A stretch of 64,000 nucleotides of DNA from Xylocopa sonorina (Eukaryota > Arthropoda > Insecta > Hymenoptera > Apidae). Both the position numbers and the translations under genes were made by a program. The stretch is from contig NC_135206.1 in assembly GCF_050948175.1 (NCBI RefSeq), forward strand, positions 2,385,670 to 2,449,669, in the 5' to 3' direction. The notes beneath the pieces were generated by a model that saw nothing but the letters and a program-made list of their open reading frames with translations, did not search any database and was not told the DNA's origin. This document shows positions 1-12,059 of this stretch, one piece after another (position 1 is the first letter of the stretch; every line of letters begins with the position of its first letter).

Positions 1-968
1 ATTTAAGCTTGCAAAACTTGCGCTTAGAAATTTTAGGCTTGGAAAACTTGCGCTTAGAAATTTTGCGCTTAGCAAAGTTGCGTTTAGAAATCTTGCGCTT
101 AGAAATTTTAGGCTTGGAAAACTTGTGCTTAGAAATCTTACGCTTAGAAATTTTAAGCTTGCAAAACTTACGCTTAGAAAACTTGCGCTTAGAAATCTTA
201 CGCTTAGAAATCTTATGCTTGGAACTCTTACGCTTAGAAATCTTGCGCTTAGATATCTTACGCTTAAATATTTTACGCTTGAAAAACTTGCGGTTAGAAA
301 TCTTACGCTTAGAACTCTACGCTTAGAAATCTTGCGCTTAGAAATCTTACGCTTAGAAATCTTACGCTTAGAAATCTTACGCTTGGAAAACTTGCGCTTG
401 GAAATATCATTACGCTTGGAAAACTTGCGCTTAGAAATCTTACGCTTAGAAATCTTACGCTTGGAAAACTTGCGCTTGGAAATATCATTACGCTTGGAAA
501 ACTTGCGCTTAGAAATCTTACGCTTAGAAATTTTAAGCTTGCAAAACTTACGCTTAGAAATTTTAAGCTTGCAAAAATTGCGCTTAGAAATCTTATGCTT
601 AGAAATTTAAGCTTGCAAAACTTAGGCTTAGAAATTTTAAGCTTGCAAAACTTGCGCTTAGAAATTTTAAGCTTGCAAAACTTGCGCTTGGAAATATGGC
701 GCTTAGAAATCTTACGCTTGGAAAACTTGCGCTTGGAAATTCGCGCTTGGAAATCTCATTACGCTTGGAAAACTTGCGCTTAGAAATTCTAAGCTTGAGA
801 AACTTAAGCTTAAAAATTTTAAGCTTGCAAAACTTACGCTTAGAAATTTTAAGCTTGCAAAACTTATGCTTAGAAATTTTAAGCTTGCAAAACTTACGCT
901 TAGAAATTTAAGCTTGCAAAACTTACGCTTAGAAATTTCAGCTTGCAAAACTTACGCTTAGAAATTTT
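1..968 (+). repeat. 15-bp minisatellite array (AAGCTT/LRLEI family), locus 1
   Basis: The whole segment is a tandem array of a 15-bp unit close to CTTGCGCTTAGAAAT, with variants AAGCTTGCAAAACTT and ACGCTTGGAAAACTT. Because 15 is a multiple of three the + strand reads as pentapeptides such as LRLEI, LRLEN and LSLQN, and parts of the minus strand are open too; this follows from the period and is not evidence of a protein. The frame is broken by small indels near 319, 400, 605 and 910. The array is cut by the window start. The same unit family returns at three more loci on the same strand. Confidence 0.95.
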
Positions 969-1087
969 ATTATGTTATTTCATGTATAATTATTAATTTA
1001 TTAGCGATAGCAAATTTTAGAAGCGAATAATCACTACATTGCGCCTAATTTTCTTCAGTTATTTGTCAAAATGATAAAAGCAAACAT

Positions 1088-1238
1088 TATTTTCAGAGAA
1101 ACGAGCGCAGGATGTTGCAAGAAAAAAAAGACAAATTATTTTCAGAGAAACGAGCACAGGAAGTTGCAAGAAAAAAAGAAAAATTATTTTCAGAAAACTA
1201 GCGCAGGAAGTTGTAAGAAAAAAAGGGAAAAAAGAATC
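1088..1238 (+). repeat. 48-bp tandem repeat, 3 copies
   Basis: Three adjacent copies of a unit beginning ATTATTTTCAGAGAAACGAG and ending in an A-rich tract, with period about 48 bp. The first two copies differ at a few positions and the third is shorter and more diverged. The short stretch before it (969-1087) is unique AT-rich sequence with nothing recognisable. Confidence 0.85.
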
Positions 1239-1555
1239 AATTTCCGCGTGTTCCACGAGATTCACCCGTAACGCGGTCCAAAAATATTCCTCTGCCCAAA
1301 ATAAATATTTTCTCGCCTACATATTCTCTGGGGTAACGCTCGACTACATTTCCAATAGAATCAGACCGATTCATCGATGGAATATACATGGGAGCTGTAA
1401 CAGGTTAAATAAATAGCATCGCCTCGCGTTCGAATCTGTTTCGTCGCGTTGCGATTTTAATATCCGACTAGCGAAGGGTGGCCAGCCTTTTCGAGGGTGT
1501 ATCGATAAATACTATAATATTGCATTCTGAGGAGATTTGAGCTGTGGACTGAGAA
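1239..1555. other. Unique, GC-richer island
   Basis: About 300 bp of non-repetitive, CpG-containing sequence between two arrays. No convincing open frame or RNA gene was seen. It is the first of about twenty such islands in the window. It could be exon, regulatory or simply ancestral single-copy DNA. Confidence 0.5.
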
Positions 1556-2000
1556 TTGCGATGGGTTGAAATTTATATTTGAAAGTAATTATTCGATTAT
1601 TACTTGCAAATATTTTTTTTTTAAATTGTAAAAGGTTAAAATTCATATTTGAAGATGGTCCTTGGACCAGTATTTGCAAATTATTCTTTTTAAGAATTGT
1701 AGAGGGATAAAATTAATATTTGAGGGTAGTTCTTCGACTGATATTTGCAAACAATTTTTTTTAAGAATTGCACAGAGTTAAAATTTATATTTGAAGGTAA
1801 TTATTTTTTAAATTTATATTTGAAGGTAATTATTCGACTGCTACTTGCAAAAACTTTTTTTTTACATTGCAAAGGGTTCAAATTTATATTTAAAGGTAGT
1901 TCTTCGACTACCTGCTACTTACAAGCGATTTTCTTTAAGAAATTCAATATTTAAAAGTAGGTCTTCCACTACTACTTGCAAGCAATTGCCTTTAAGAATT
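1556..2000 (+). repeat. 71-bp satellite, locus 1
   Basis: Six or so degenerate copies of a unit with the recurring parts 'TTGCAAACAATTTTTTTTAAG', 'AATTGCAAAGGGTTAAAA' and 'TTTATATTTGAAGGTAGTT'. The TTGCAAA landmark falls at 1603, 1674 and 1745, exactly 71 bp apart. The same family makes a larger and more homogeneous array at 15150-16135, so the two loci share an origin. Confidence 0.9.
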
Positions 2001-2345
2001 GCAGATGCTTTCTGAGATTCCAAAGTTCTCTGAGCTCTCAAACTTTCTCTGAGTTTTCTGAAATTTCCAAGTTTCTAAGCCTTCTGAGCTTTTCGAGCTC
2101 TCAAACTTTCTTTGAGTTTTCTGAACTATTTCAGCTTCTATCTCGAATCCACAAAGCCCTCAAATATTTCTAAGACCTCTAAAATTCCAAAAATTCTAAA
2201 CTTTCTCACCTTTCATCTCAAATCCCCTAAACTTTTTATCTCAAATTCAATAACCAACATCACGAATAAATCCCAACCAAACTCAGCCACAAACCATCCA
2301 ATCACAATAAACAAGAATTCCAGTAGTTGTCATAGTCCATCGTAA
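2001..2345. repeat. CT-rich short repeats grading into C/A-rich sequence
   Basis: From about 2005 to 2170 the sequence repeats CTGAGCTTTC-like words, and the phrase CTCTCAAACTTTCT is present twice about 62 bp apart. After about 2170 the + strand becomes rich in C and A with almost no G, a skew that continues to the next array. Open frames here are low-complexity and start at non-ATG codons; none is called. Confidence 0.6.
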
Positions 2346-4975
2346 ACTCTTCAAAGACCACGAACAGCCAGAATTCTGCTAATAACTCTCACTAAAAATA
2401 ACCACAATAAAAAAAAGACGCTTCAACAATAAAAAAAAAACCAACAAGCAGTGCAACCAACATGAAGAAGAAGTAGAATCTCGTTAATGAATGGCGCAGA
2501 AATGTTAATAACGCTCACTAAAAATACCTCATCAACCAAAAAAACAAAAAGCAAAAAAATAAAAAACCAGCAAGAAGTACAACCAACATGGAAAAGTAGA
2601 ATCTCTTAATGTAGTAATGTAAAAGTAGAATCTCTTAATGAATGGCGCGCGACTGTTGATAACGCTTACTAAAAATAACCACAATAAAAAAAAAGACTCA
2701 TCAACAATAAAAAAAAAAGGAAAAACGAATAAGTAGTACAACCAACATGGAGAAGAATCAGAATCTCGTTAATGAATGGCGCGCGACTGTTGATGACGCT
2801 CACTAAAAATAACTCATCAACAATAAAAAAAATAGAAAAACAAAAAGCAATAAGCAGTACAAACAGCATTTAATGAATGTTGTGCGACTGTTGATAACGT
2901 TCACTAAAAATACCTGATCAACAATAAAAAAAATAAAAAAACCAACAAGCAGTACAAACAGCATGGAAAATATTGATAACACCTATTAAAAATATCTCAT
3001 CAACAACAACAAAAATAAAAAAAAAATCCAACAAGCAGTAGAACCAACATGAACCAGTAGAATCTCGTAAACGAATGACGCTTGGAGCGTGCTCCGCTCG
3101 AATCTCGACCACTTCCTCTACAATCCTCTCGAATCGTCATCCTACACGCTCTTAACGCGAGCCTCGCATGGACACAAAAAAAAAACCAACAAGTAGTACA
3201 ACCAACATGAATCAGTAGAATTTTGTTAATAAATTTGTGACTGTTGAAAACGCTCACTAAAATTAACTCATCAACAACAACAAAAATAAAAGAACATAAA
3301 ACCAACATGTAGAAGCAGCAACAGAATCTCGTTAATGAATGACGCGCGACTGTTGATGACGCTCACTAACAATAAAAAAAAGAAAAAAAGAAAAAGAAGA
3401 AAAACCAACAAGCTGTACAAACAGCATTCAATAAATAATGTCTTGCGACTGTCGATAACGCTCACTAAAATTAATTCATCAACAACAAGAAAAATAAAAA
3501 AAAAAAATCCAGCAAACAGTAGAACCAACATGAACCAGTAGAATCTCGTAAACGAATGACTCTTGGAGCGTATTCCGCTCGAATCTTGACCACTTCCTCT
3601 CGAATCGTCATCTTACACGCTCGCCACGCGGGCCTCAATGCATGGACATAAAAAAAAAAATAAAAAACCAACAAGTAGTACAACCAACATGAAGAAGAAG
3701 TAGAATCTCGTTAATAAATAATGAATGGCGCGCGACTGTTGATAACGCTCACTAAAATTAACTCATCAACAAAAAAAAAAAACAAAAAATAAAAAAGCCA
3801 ACAAGCAGTACAATCAACATGGAGAAGACGTAGAATCTCGTTAATTAATGGCGTGCACTGTTGATAACGCTCACTAAAAATAACTCATCAACAAAAAAAA
3901 GAAAAAACCCAAAAGACAGTACAAGCAACATTTAATAAATGCCTTGCGACTGTTGATAATGCTCACTAAAAATAACTCATCAACAAAAAAGAGAAACAAC
4001 CAAAAGACAGTACCAGCAGTATTTAATAAATGTCTTGCAACTGTTGACAACGCTCACTCAAAGTAACTCATCAACAATAAAAAAAAAATAAAAAGACCAA
4101 CAAACCGTACAAACAGGATGGAGAATGTTAATAACGTCTACTAAAAATACCTCATCAACAATAAAAAAAAAAATAAAAAAAAAAAATCCAACAAGCAGTA
4201 GAACCAACATGAACCATTAGAATCTCGTAAACGAATGACGCTTGGAGCGTGCTCCGCTCGAATCTCGACCACTTCCTCTACAATCCTCTCGAATCGTCAT
4301 CATACACGCTCTTAACGCGAGCCTCGCATGGACATAACAAAAAAGCAACAAGTAGTACAACCAACATGGAGAAGTAGAATCTTGTTAATGAATTTGCGAC
4401 TGTTGAAAACGCTCACTAAAATTAACTCATCAACAACAACAACAAAATAATAAGCTGTATAAACAGCATTCAATAAAATGTCTTGCGACTGTTGATAACG
4501 CTCACTAACAATAAAAAAAAAGAAGAAAAACCAACAAGCTGTATAAACAGCATTCAATAAATGTCTTGCGACTGTCGATAACGCTCACTAAAATTAACTC
4601 ATCAACAACAAGAAAAACAAAAAATAAAAAAAGCCAACAAGTAGTAGAACCAACATGAACCAGTAGAATCTCGTTAATAAATGTCTTGCAACTGTTGACA
4701 ACGCTCACTAAAAGTAACTCATCAACAATAAAAAAAAAAATAAAAAGACCAACAAACAGGATGGAGAATGTTAATAACGTCTACAAAAATATCTCATCAA
4801 CAATAAAAAAAAATAAAAAAATCCAGCAAACAGTAGAACTAACATGAACCAGTGGAATCTCGTAAACGAATGACGTTTGGAGCGTGCTCCGCTCGAATCT
4901 CGACCACTTCCTCTACAATCCTCTCGAATCGTCATCCTACACGCTGTGAGCGCTGGCTTTCGCATGGACATACAT
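2346..4975 (+). repeat. Complex ~100-130-bp satellite with an interspersed GC-rich module
   Basis: The basic unit has the recurring parts GTAGAATCTCGTTAATGAAT, GCGCGACTGTTGATAACG, CTCACTAAAAATAACTCATC, a poly-A stretch, and CCAACAAGCAGTACAACCAA. About twenty diverged copies are present. Four copies carry an extra GC-rich module of about 95 bp beginning CTTGGAGCGTGCTCCGCTCG, at 3081, 3562, 4241 and 4876. Each module is followed by GCATGGACAT. The last module runs directly into the unique island at 4976. Poly-A/T tracts make several spurious hydrophobic frames on the minus strand. Confidence 0.9.
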
Positions 4976-5480
4976 GTGCATGCATATCGCGAGGCGTTTA
5001 GTGACTCACTGACTAAACGAGCGTCCGCGTAGCGTCCGCGTAGCGTCGGTTTTCGCAGTGCACGCGGCGTCTGTTCCTCGACAACGATTCCGCCTCGTCT
5101 CGCTCTGCCAGCATCGCGAAACGAGCGATCCTCGACGATGCCTGCGAGCGCTCAGTTCCAACGAGATCGCATGCGCGAGGTGCTAAATATAATTTGACAC
5201 ACGGTGTGCATCGCGTTCCTCGACTCCGCGAATCAACGTGGACGGAGAAATAATTCTTCACTTTGGAGAATTATTCTGTGACCATCAGGATCGAGAATGG
5301 ATTTGAGTGGTTGTTGAGTTGGTCTTGCTTTGGAATCGGGTAGCAGCCACGAGTTTCGTGCATTGCAGTTTAAGTATGCGAGAATTTTATATATCTTTTT
5401 TTTCATTGGGAGATGGGACGATGGATTTGGTTCGTGCATTGAAGTTTAAGTATGCGAGAATTTCCTATTTTTTTTTTGTG
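4976..5480. other. Unique GC/CpG-rich island with a short palindrome
   Basis: Non-repetitive sequence with many CpGs follows the last GC-rich module of the preceding array. At 4996-5018 GTTTAGT and ACTAAAC form an inverted repeat around a 9-nt centre containing TGACTCA-like bases. GCGTCCGCGTA is duplicated at 5021-5045. A minus-strand frame of 82 codons at 5013-5261 resembles nothing I know. From about 5360 the phrase 'AAGTTTAAGTATGCGAGAAT' occurs twice, about 80 bp apart. Promoter or exon status cannot be settled from sequence alone. Confidence 0.5.
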
Positions 5481-5484
5481 GGAT

Positions 5485-6372
5485 GTTGAAAATTTCAGCA
5501 TAGAAAATTTAAGTTTTGAAAATTTCAGCTTAGAAAATTTAAGCTTTGAAAATTTAAGCTTCGAAACTTTGCGCTTAGAAAGCTGAAGCTTTGAAAATTT
5601 TAGTCTGGGAACCTTGAGCTTTGAAAATTTAAGTTCAGGAACCTTGAACTTTGAAAATTTCAGCTTAGAAAATTTAAACTCTGAAAATTTCAGCTTTCAA
5701 AGTTTAAGCTTAGAAACCTTGCGCTTAGAAAGCTTAAGCTTTGAAAATTTAAGTTTAGGAACCTTGAACTTTGAAAATTAAAACTTAGAAAATTTCAGCT
5801 TAGAAAATTTAAACTTTGAAAATTTCAGCTTTCAAAGTTTAAGCTTAGAAAATTTCAGCTTTCAAAGTTTAAGCTTAGAAACCTTGCGCTTAGAAAGCTT
5901 AAGCGTTGAAAATTTAAGTTTAGGAACCTTGATCTTTGAAAATTTAAGTTTAGGAAGCTTGAGCTTTGAAAACTTAAGCTTTGAAAATTTCAGCTTAGAA
6001 AATTTAAGCTTTCAAAGTTTAAGCTTAGAAACCTTGCGCTTAGAAAGCTTAAGCTTTGAAAAATTTAAGTTTAGAAACCTTGAGTATTGAAAATTTCAGC
6101 TTAGAAAATTTAAACTTTGAATATTTCAGCTTAGAAAATTGAAGCTTTGAAAATTTGAGTTTAGGAACCTTAAGCTTTGAAAACTTAAGCTCAGAAAACT
6201 TAAGCTTAGAAAATCTAAGCTCTGAAAATGTAAGCTTAGAAAGATTGACCTTAGAAAACTTAAGCTTAGAAACCTTGCGCTTAGAAACTTTGAGGCTTGA
6301 AAATTTAAATTTAGGAATGTTGAGCTTAGAAAACTTAAGGTTAGAAAATTTAAGGTTTAAAAATTTCAGGTT
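5485..6372 (+). repeat. 15-bp minisatellite array, locus 2
   Basis: A tandem array of a 15-bp unit near AATTTAAGCTTTGAA or AACTTAAGCTTAGAA, in the same orientation as locus 1. In-frame stretches read as LSFEN, LSLEN and LRLES pentapeptides. The longest open stretch (6155-6478) runs out of the array into unrelated AT-rich sequence, so the frame is a by-product of the period. From 6373 to about 6680 the sequence is plain AT-rich with no feature I can support. Confidence 0.95.
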
Positions 6373-6679
6373 AATTAGTAGAATTTTAGAACAGTTTAAT
6401 CAGGTGTTTCGTTTTAATTTTGGTTTTTCAAGTATGGTTAAACCTTTTAGTTTTCGAGCAATGTTGTACTGTTGTTAAATTAATTGTTGCAAAAAATACT
6501 AGCGATGATTTAGTAAAATTTGAAGGAAATTATGTACGACTGGTCACAAATGCTAAATAGTAATTAAATAAAATAGAACAATTGAATAAGAATAAAAATT
6601 TACAGAGAATTGCAGAAAATCCTTTTTTGCTTGGCACTAAAAGGCTTAACATTTTATATAGCTAAAATATTGTTAAAAC

Positions 6680-7205
6680 GTTGCTTAAATATTTTTCAAA
6701 GATTCCTCAAAGATTCTTCAAATATTTCTCAAATATTTCTCAAAGATTTCTAAAATATTTCTCAAATATTTCTCAAAGATTTCTAAAATATTTCTCAAAG
6801 ATTGCTAAAATATTTCTCAAACATTTCTCAAAGATTGCTAAAATATAGTTAAAATATTATTAAAACATAGCTTGAATATTTTTCAAATATTGTTCAAAGT
6901 TGGATCAAATTTTGCTCAAAAGTTGCTCAAAGACTACTCAAACATTCCTAAAGCATTGTTAAAATATTTCTTAAATATTTCTCAAAGATGGCTAAAATAT
7001 AGTTAAAATATTATTAAAAAATAGCTTGAATATTTTTCAAATATTGTTCAAAGTTGGATCAAATTTTGTTCAAAAGTTGCTCAAAGACTACTCAAACATT
7101 GCTAAAACATTGTTAAAATATTTCTAAAATATGGCTCAAAGATTTCTAGAATATTGCTGAAATATTTCTAAAATATGGCAAAAAAATTTCAAAATATTGC
7201 TCAAA
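6680..7205 (+). repeat. AAATATTTCTCAAAGATT repeat with a 154-bp duplication
   Basis: Short units of 18-30 bp built on AAATATTTCTCAAAGATTG and CTAAAATATT. A longer block starting TATAGTTAAAATATTATTA is present at 6844 and again at 6998, giving a 154-bp second-order period. The wording overlaps with the arrays at 16190-17070 and 55531-56375 ('TTGCTAAAATATTGCTA'), so these may be one old family. Confidence 0.85.
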
Positions 7206-7742
7206 TTATATCTTCATTAACGAACCTAACGAGTCAAGCTTCATAGGTTCAAAGAAAGTCTGCAGATGAAGAAATGATTCCAAATTAGTCGCGATTCGAA
7301 AAAACAGGGACTACAAATTGAAAAAAAGGGAGAGAAAGAGAAAGAGAGAGAGAGAAACATTTTTTAAAACACAAACAAACAAATTACTGAAAATTTTCAT
7401 TTTCTTGGCACTAAAAGAGCTAAGATCGTTGGCAACTCGCGTATGATTTAATTTGCCTGTTAATTAACGTCTGTACGAGATAAATCGAGGTCGAGGATCG
7501 CGTAGAAGCAACGCTGAGTGCAATGTTGCATCGTACATATTTATTCATCGATAGAATATTTTTTTTTCTACAACACTGATTAATTTTTTGTTCGCTAGGT
7601 TGTTAGAATAGTAGATCGTACGATTCGATAAGTCGTAAGTATGCACATGTGTACAATCTAGTACAGTTTGATAATGTAGCAATGATCCGACGCAATCGAT
7701 TTTAATTATCTTATGTAACTGCTCGCACGGTCTTCTTAATAT
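7206..7742. other. Mostly unique sequence with an AG-rich tract
   Basis: A purine-rich GA tract lies at about 7327-7357, followed by non-repetitive sequence with some CpG at 7440-7550. A minus-strand frame of 67 codons at 7545-7748 has no recognisable motif. No feature beyond the tract is supported. Confidence 0.4.
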
Positions 7743-8470
7743 TCTCAAATGGCTATTATTAAGTTTATCTGTCTGTGAGAAGATAGAAATATGTTACGAA
7801 GATGTTATTATTTTTTTCTGATAAAAAAGTTATTTTTTATTCATAGAAAATTTTATTAAATTTTAATAATTACCAATAGAAACATTATATTTTATTCTAA
7901 TAGAAATGTTATTATTTTTTCTTCTCACAGAAAAATTTTCATTCTAACAGAAAATTATTTTTTCTAACAGAGAAGGTATTATTTTTTTCTGACAGAAAAA
8001 TTGTATTTTCTACCAACAGAAAAAATATTTCTTACTTATAGAAAAATTGTATTTTCTTTCAATAGAAAAATTATTTCTTACTTATAGAAAAATGTATATT
8101 CTTCTAAGAGAAAAGTTATTATTTCTTCTAGCAGAAAAATGCTTATTTCTTCTAACAGAAGAATGATTTCTTTTAATATTCTCAAATGGCTACTATTAAT
8201 TATATCTGTTTGTGAGGAGATAGAAATATGTAACGCAGATGTTATTATTTTTTTTTGATGGAAATGTTATTTTTTAACCATAGAAAATTTTATTAAATTT
8301 TAGTAATTAACTATAGAAAAATTATACTTTCTTCAAATAGAAAAGTTATTATTTTTCAAAAAGAAAAATTATTTTTTCTTCTAACAGAAAAATTTTCATT
8401 CTATCAGAAAAATTATCTTTTCTAACAGAGAAGTTATTATTTACCTATAGAAAAATTATATTTTTTTCCA
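7743..8470. repeat. TCTAACAGAAAAATTATTTT repeat with a 437-bp duplication
   Basis: Short AT-rich units centred on CTAACAGAAAAATTATTTTT. A longer phrase starting TCTCAAATGGCT and including GAGATAGAAATATGT is at 7743 and again at 8180, so the block has been duplicated with a 437-bp period. The array merges into the 191-bp satellite that follows. Confidence 0.85.
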
Positions 8471-10270
8471 ACAAAAATATTCTTATCTTTCCAACAACTT
8501 TTCCTAAAAATAAATAAAAATAAAAATAAAACAGTCACAGCCTCCACAATTCAAATCATCAAACTCTCCAACCTAAATTAAATCAACCCACAAATTAATT
8601 ACAAATACATCATTTTATTCTCCTTCTAAAAACTCTTTATATTTTCTTATAACAGAAAAATTGTATTTTCTCCCAACAAAAATATTCTTATCTTTCCACC
8701 AATTTTTCCTAAAAATAAATATCACTCACTAGCCTCCACAATTCAAATTATTAGACTCTCCAACGACAATTAAATCAACTCACGAATTAATTACAAACAT
8801 AGAAAAATTATATTTTCTTCTAACAGAAAAATTATTATTCCTTCCAATAGAAAAATTATTTTTTCAAATAAAAGAGTTATATTTTCTTCTAACTCAAAAA
8901 TTATATTTTATTTTAACAGAAAAGTTATTGTTTCTTCTAATAGAAAAATTATATTTTCCTGTAACAAGAAAATTATTTTTTTCTCTAATAGAAAAATTAT
9001 ATTTTCTTATAACAGAGAAAAAATATTTTTCCCCCAATAAAAATATTCTTATCTTTCCACCAATTTTTCCTAAAAATAAATAAAAATAAAAATAAAACAG
9101 TCACAGCCTCCACGATTCAAATCATCAAACTCTCCAACCTCAATTAAATCAACCCACGAATTAATTACAAATATATCATTCCATTTTCCTTCTGAAAACT
9201 CTTTACATTTTCTTGTAACAGAAAAATATTCTTATCTTTCCACCAATTTTTCCTAAAAATAAATATCACTCACAGCCTTCACAATTCAATCAATCCACGA
9301 ATTAATTACAAATACATCATTTCATTCTCCTTCTGAAAACTCTTTATATTTTCTTGTAACAAAAAAAAATTGTATTTTCTCCCAACAAAAATATTCTTAT
9401 CTTTCCACCAATTTTTCCTAAAAATAAGTATCACTCACAGCCTCCACAATTCAATCAATCCACGAATTAATTACAAATATATCATTTCATTCTCCTTCTG
9501 AAAACTCTTTATATTTTTTTATCACAGAAAAATTATATTTTCTCGCAACAAGAATATTCTTATCTTTCCACCAATTTTTCCTAAAAATAAATAATACTCA
9601 CTAGCCCTCACAATTCAAATCATCAGACTCTCCAACCTCAATTAAATCAACCCACAAATTAATTACAAATACATCATTTCATTCTCCTTCTGAAAATTCT
9701 TTATATTTTCTTGTAACAGAAAAATTATATTTTCTCGCAACAAAAATATTCTTATCTTTCCACCAATTTTCTCTAAAAATAAATAACACTCACAGCCTCC
9801 ACAATTCAAATTATTAGACTCTCCAACCTCAATTAAATCAACCTACGAATTAATTACAAATATATTATTTCATTCTCCTTCTGAAAACTCTTTATATTTT
9901 CTTATAACAGAAAAATTGTATTTTCTGCCAACAAAAATATTCTTATCTTTTCACCAATTTTCTCTAAAAATAAATAACACTCACAGCCTCCACAATTCAA
10001 ATCATCAAACTCTCCAACCTCAATTAAATCAACCCAGGAATTAATTACAAATATATTATTCCATTTTCCTTCTGAAAACTCTTTATATTTTCTTATAACA
10101 GAAAAATTGTATTTTCTGCCAACAAAAATATTCTTATCTTTCCACCAATTTTCACTAAAAATAAATAACACTCACAGCCTCCACAATTCAAATTATTAGA
10201 CTCTCCAACGACAATTAAATCAACTCACGAATTAATTACAAATATATCATTCCATTCTCCTTCTGAAAAC
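8471..10270. repeat. 191-bp satellite array
   Basis: The TCCTTCT landmark, followed by GAAAACTCTTTATATTTTCT, falls at 9493, 9685, 9876, 10067 and 10258, giving periods of 192, 191, 191 and 191 bp. Earlier copies are shorter (9187 to 9328 is 141 bp, 9328 to 9493 is 165 bp), which fits internal deletions. Each unit holds AACAGAAAAATT, CTTATCTTTCCACCAATTTT, CTCACAGCCTCCACAATTCA and AATTAATTACAAATATATCA. The clean 191-bp copies are at the right edge, next to a unique island. Confidence 0.95.
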
Positions 10271-10635
10271 TCTCGTAAACTCACGCAATTTTCACGAGAC
10301 ACGCAATATTGAATATTCTCGCGTCACCAAAAGCGAATCTTTAACTCGAGGAGCTGTTTATCAGAGCAGCCACACGGAATTCCATTTATCTCCCGTTTGG
10401 CTCGTCTCCTCGAGAAATTGTTCGCAAGTTTTCGGATTTCCTATCAGTCATTCACGTCCGTCGAGGAGCCGGCTCGATCAAAACTCCGCGAGCGATAAAT
10501 AAAGCTTCAATTTCCAGCGAGCACCCCCTGTCCATCAATTCTGCAATTCGGGAAACGCGTATCGATGAAATAAATTTCTCTCTGGCGGTCTTCGAGGACG
10601 CGTTTCTTCGAGCGAGAAGATCTCGATTCTGATCG
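10271..10635. other. Unique GC/CpG-rich island
   Basis: Non-repetitive sequence with much higher GC and CpG content than its flanks, bracketed by the 191-bp satellite and the third 15-bp array. No open frame starting at ATG of useful length was seen on either strand, so a non-coding or short-exon role is possible but unproven. Confidence 0.5.
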
Positions 10636-12030
10636 CTTAGGAAGTTTGGGCTTTGGAAATTTTAGATTTCAGAGATTGAGTTTGGAAAATTTCAGCTTTG
10701 GAAATTTAAGATTTGAAAGATGGAGCTTAGAAAATTTAAGCTTTGGAAATTTCAGTTTTGAAAATTTAAGCTTTGAAAATTTCAGCTTAGAAACCTTGCG
10801 CTTAGAAAGCTTAAGCTTTGAAAATTTAAGTTTAAGAACTTTGCTTAGAAAATTTTAGCTTAGAAAACTTAAGTTTAGAAAATTCAAGCTTAGAAAACTT
10901 AAGTTTAGAAAATTCAAGCTTAGAAAACTTAAATTTAGAAAATTGAAACTTTGCAAATTCAAGCTTAGAAAATTTCAGCTTTGAAAACATGAGCTTAGAA
11001 AGCTTCAGCTTTGAAAATTACAATTTAGGAACGTTTAGCTCAGAAAACTTAAGTATAGAAAATTCAAGCTTAGAAAACTTAAATTTAGAAAATTGAAACT
11101 TTGCAAATTCAAGCTTGGAAAATTTCAGCTTTGAAAACATGAGCTTAGAAACCTTGTGCTTAGAAAGCTTCAGCTTTGAAAATTACAATTTATGAACCTT
11201 TAGCTCAGAAAACTTAAGTTTAGAAAAGTTAAACTTTGCAAATTCAAGCTTAGAAAATTTCAGCTTTGAAAACATGAGCTTAGAAACCTTGCGCTTAGAA
11301 AGCTTCAGCTTTGAAAATTACAGTTTAGGAATCTTGAGCTCAGAAATGTATGCTTACAAAATTAAAGCTTTGAAAATTTAAGCTCAGGAAACATAAGCTT
11401 AGAAACCTTGCGCTTAGAAAGCTTAAGCCTTGAAAATTTAAGTTTAGGAACCTTGAACTCAGAAAACATAAGCTTAGAAAGCTTAAGCCTTGAAAATTTA
11501 AGTTTGGGAATCTTCAGCTTAGAAAATATAAGCTTAGAAACATTGAAATTTGACAATTCAAGCTTAAGCTCTGAAAATTTAAGTTTAGCTAAAATTTAAG
11601 CTTTGAAAATTTAAGTATTGAAAATTTAAGCTTAGAAACCTTGCGCTTAGAAAGCTTAAGCCTTGAAAATTTAAGTTTGGGAACCTTGAACTCAGAAAAC
11701 ATAAGCTTAGAAAGCTTAAGCCTTGAAAATTTAAGTTTGGGAACCTTCAGCTCAGAAAACATAAGCTTAGAAACACTGAAATTTGACAATTCAAGCTTAA
11801 GCTCTGAAAATTTAAGTTTAGCTAAAATGTAAGCTTTGAAAATTTAAGTATTGAAAATTTAAGCTTAGAAACCTTGCGCTTAGAAAGCTTAAGCCTTGAA
11901 AATTTAAGTTGAGGAACCTTCAGCTCAGAAAACATAAGCTTAGTAACATTGAGATTTAACAATTCAAGCTTAAGCTCTGAAAATTTAAGTTTAAGCACCT
12001 TGAACTTAGAAAACTTAAGCTTAGAAACCT
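10636..12030 (+). repeat. 15-bp minisatellite array, locus 3, with 233-bp higher-order repeat
   Basis: The same 15-bp AAGCTTAGAAA family as loci 1 and 2. In the right half a longer unit starting GAAACCTTGCGCTTAGAAAG recurs at 11402, 11635 and 11868, exactly 233 bp apart. As 233 is not a multiple of three, the frame shifts at each higher-order junction, which argues against a translated product. The left half (10640-11390) is more diverged. Confidence 0.93.
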
Positions 12031-12059
12031 TGTATGGCGATTCGAAAAAGCAGGAACTA

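Noticed and set aside
2532..4708. Hydrophobic minus-strand frames rich in FFF/LLV (possible membrane proteins)
   Set aside because: Produced by poly-A runs on the + strand within the satellite; frames stop and restart in each unit.
6155..6478. 107-codon + frame of LSLEN/LRLEN pentapeptides, and similar frames at 9-610, 10646-10858, 18577-19153
   Set aside because: Open because the repeat is 15 bp long. Frames are broken by indels and by the 233-bp higher-order period, several start at TTG, and minus-strand frames over the same arrays are open as well.
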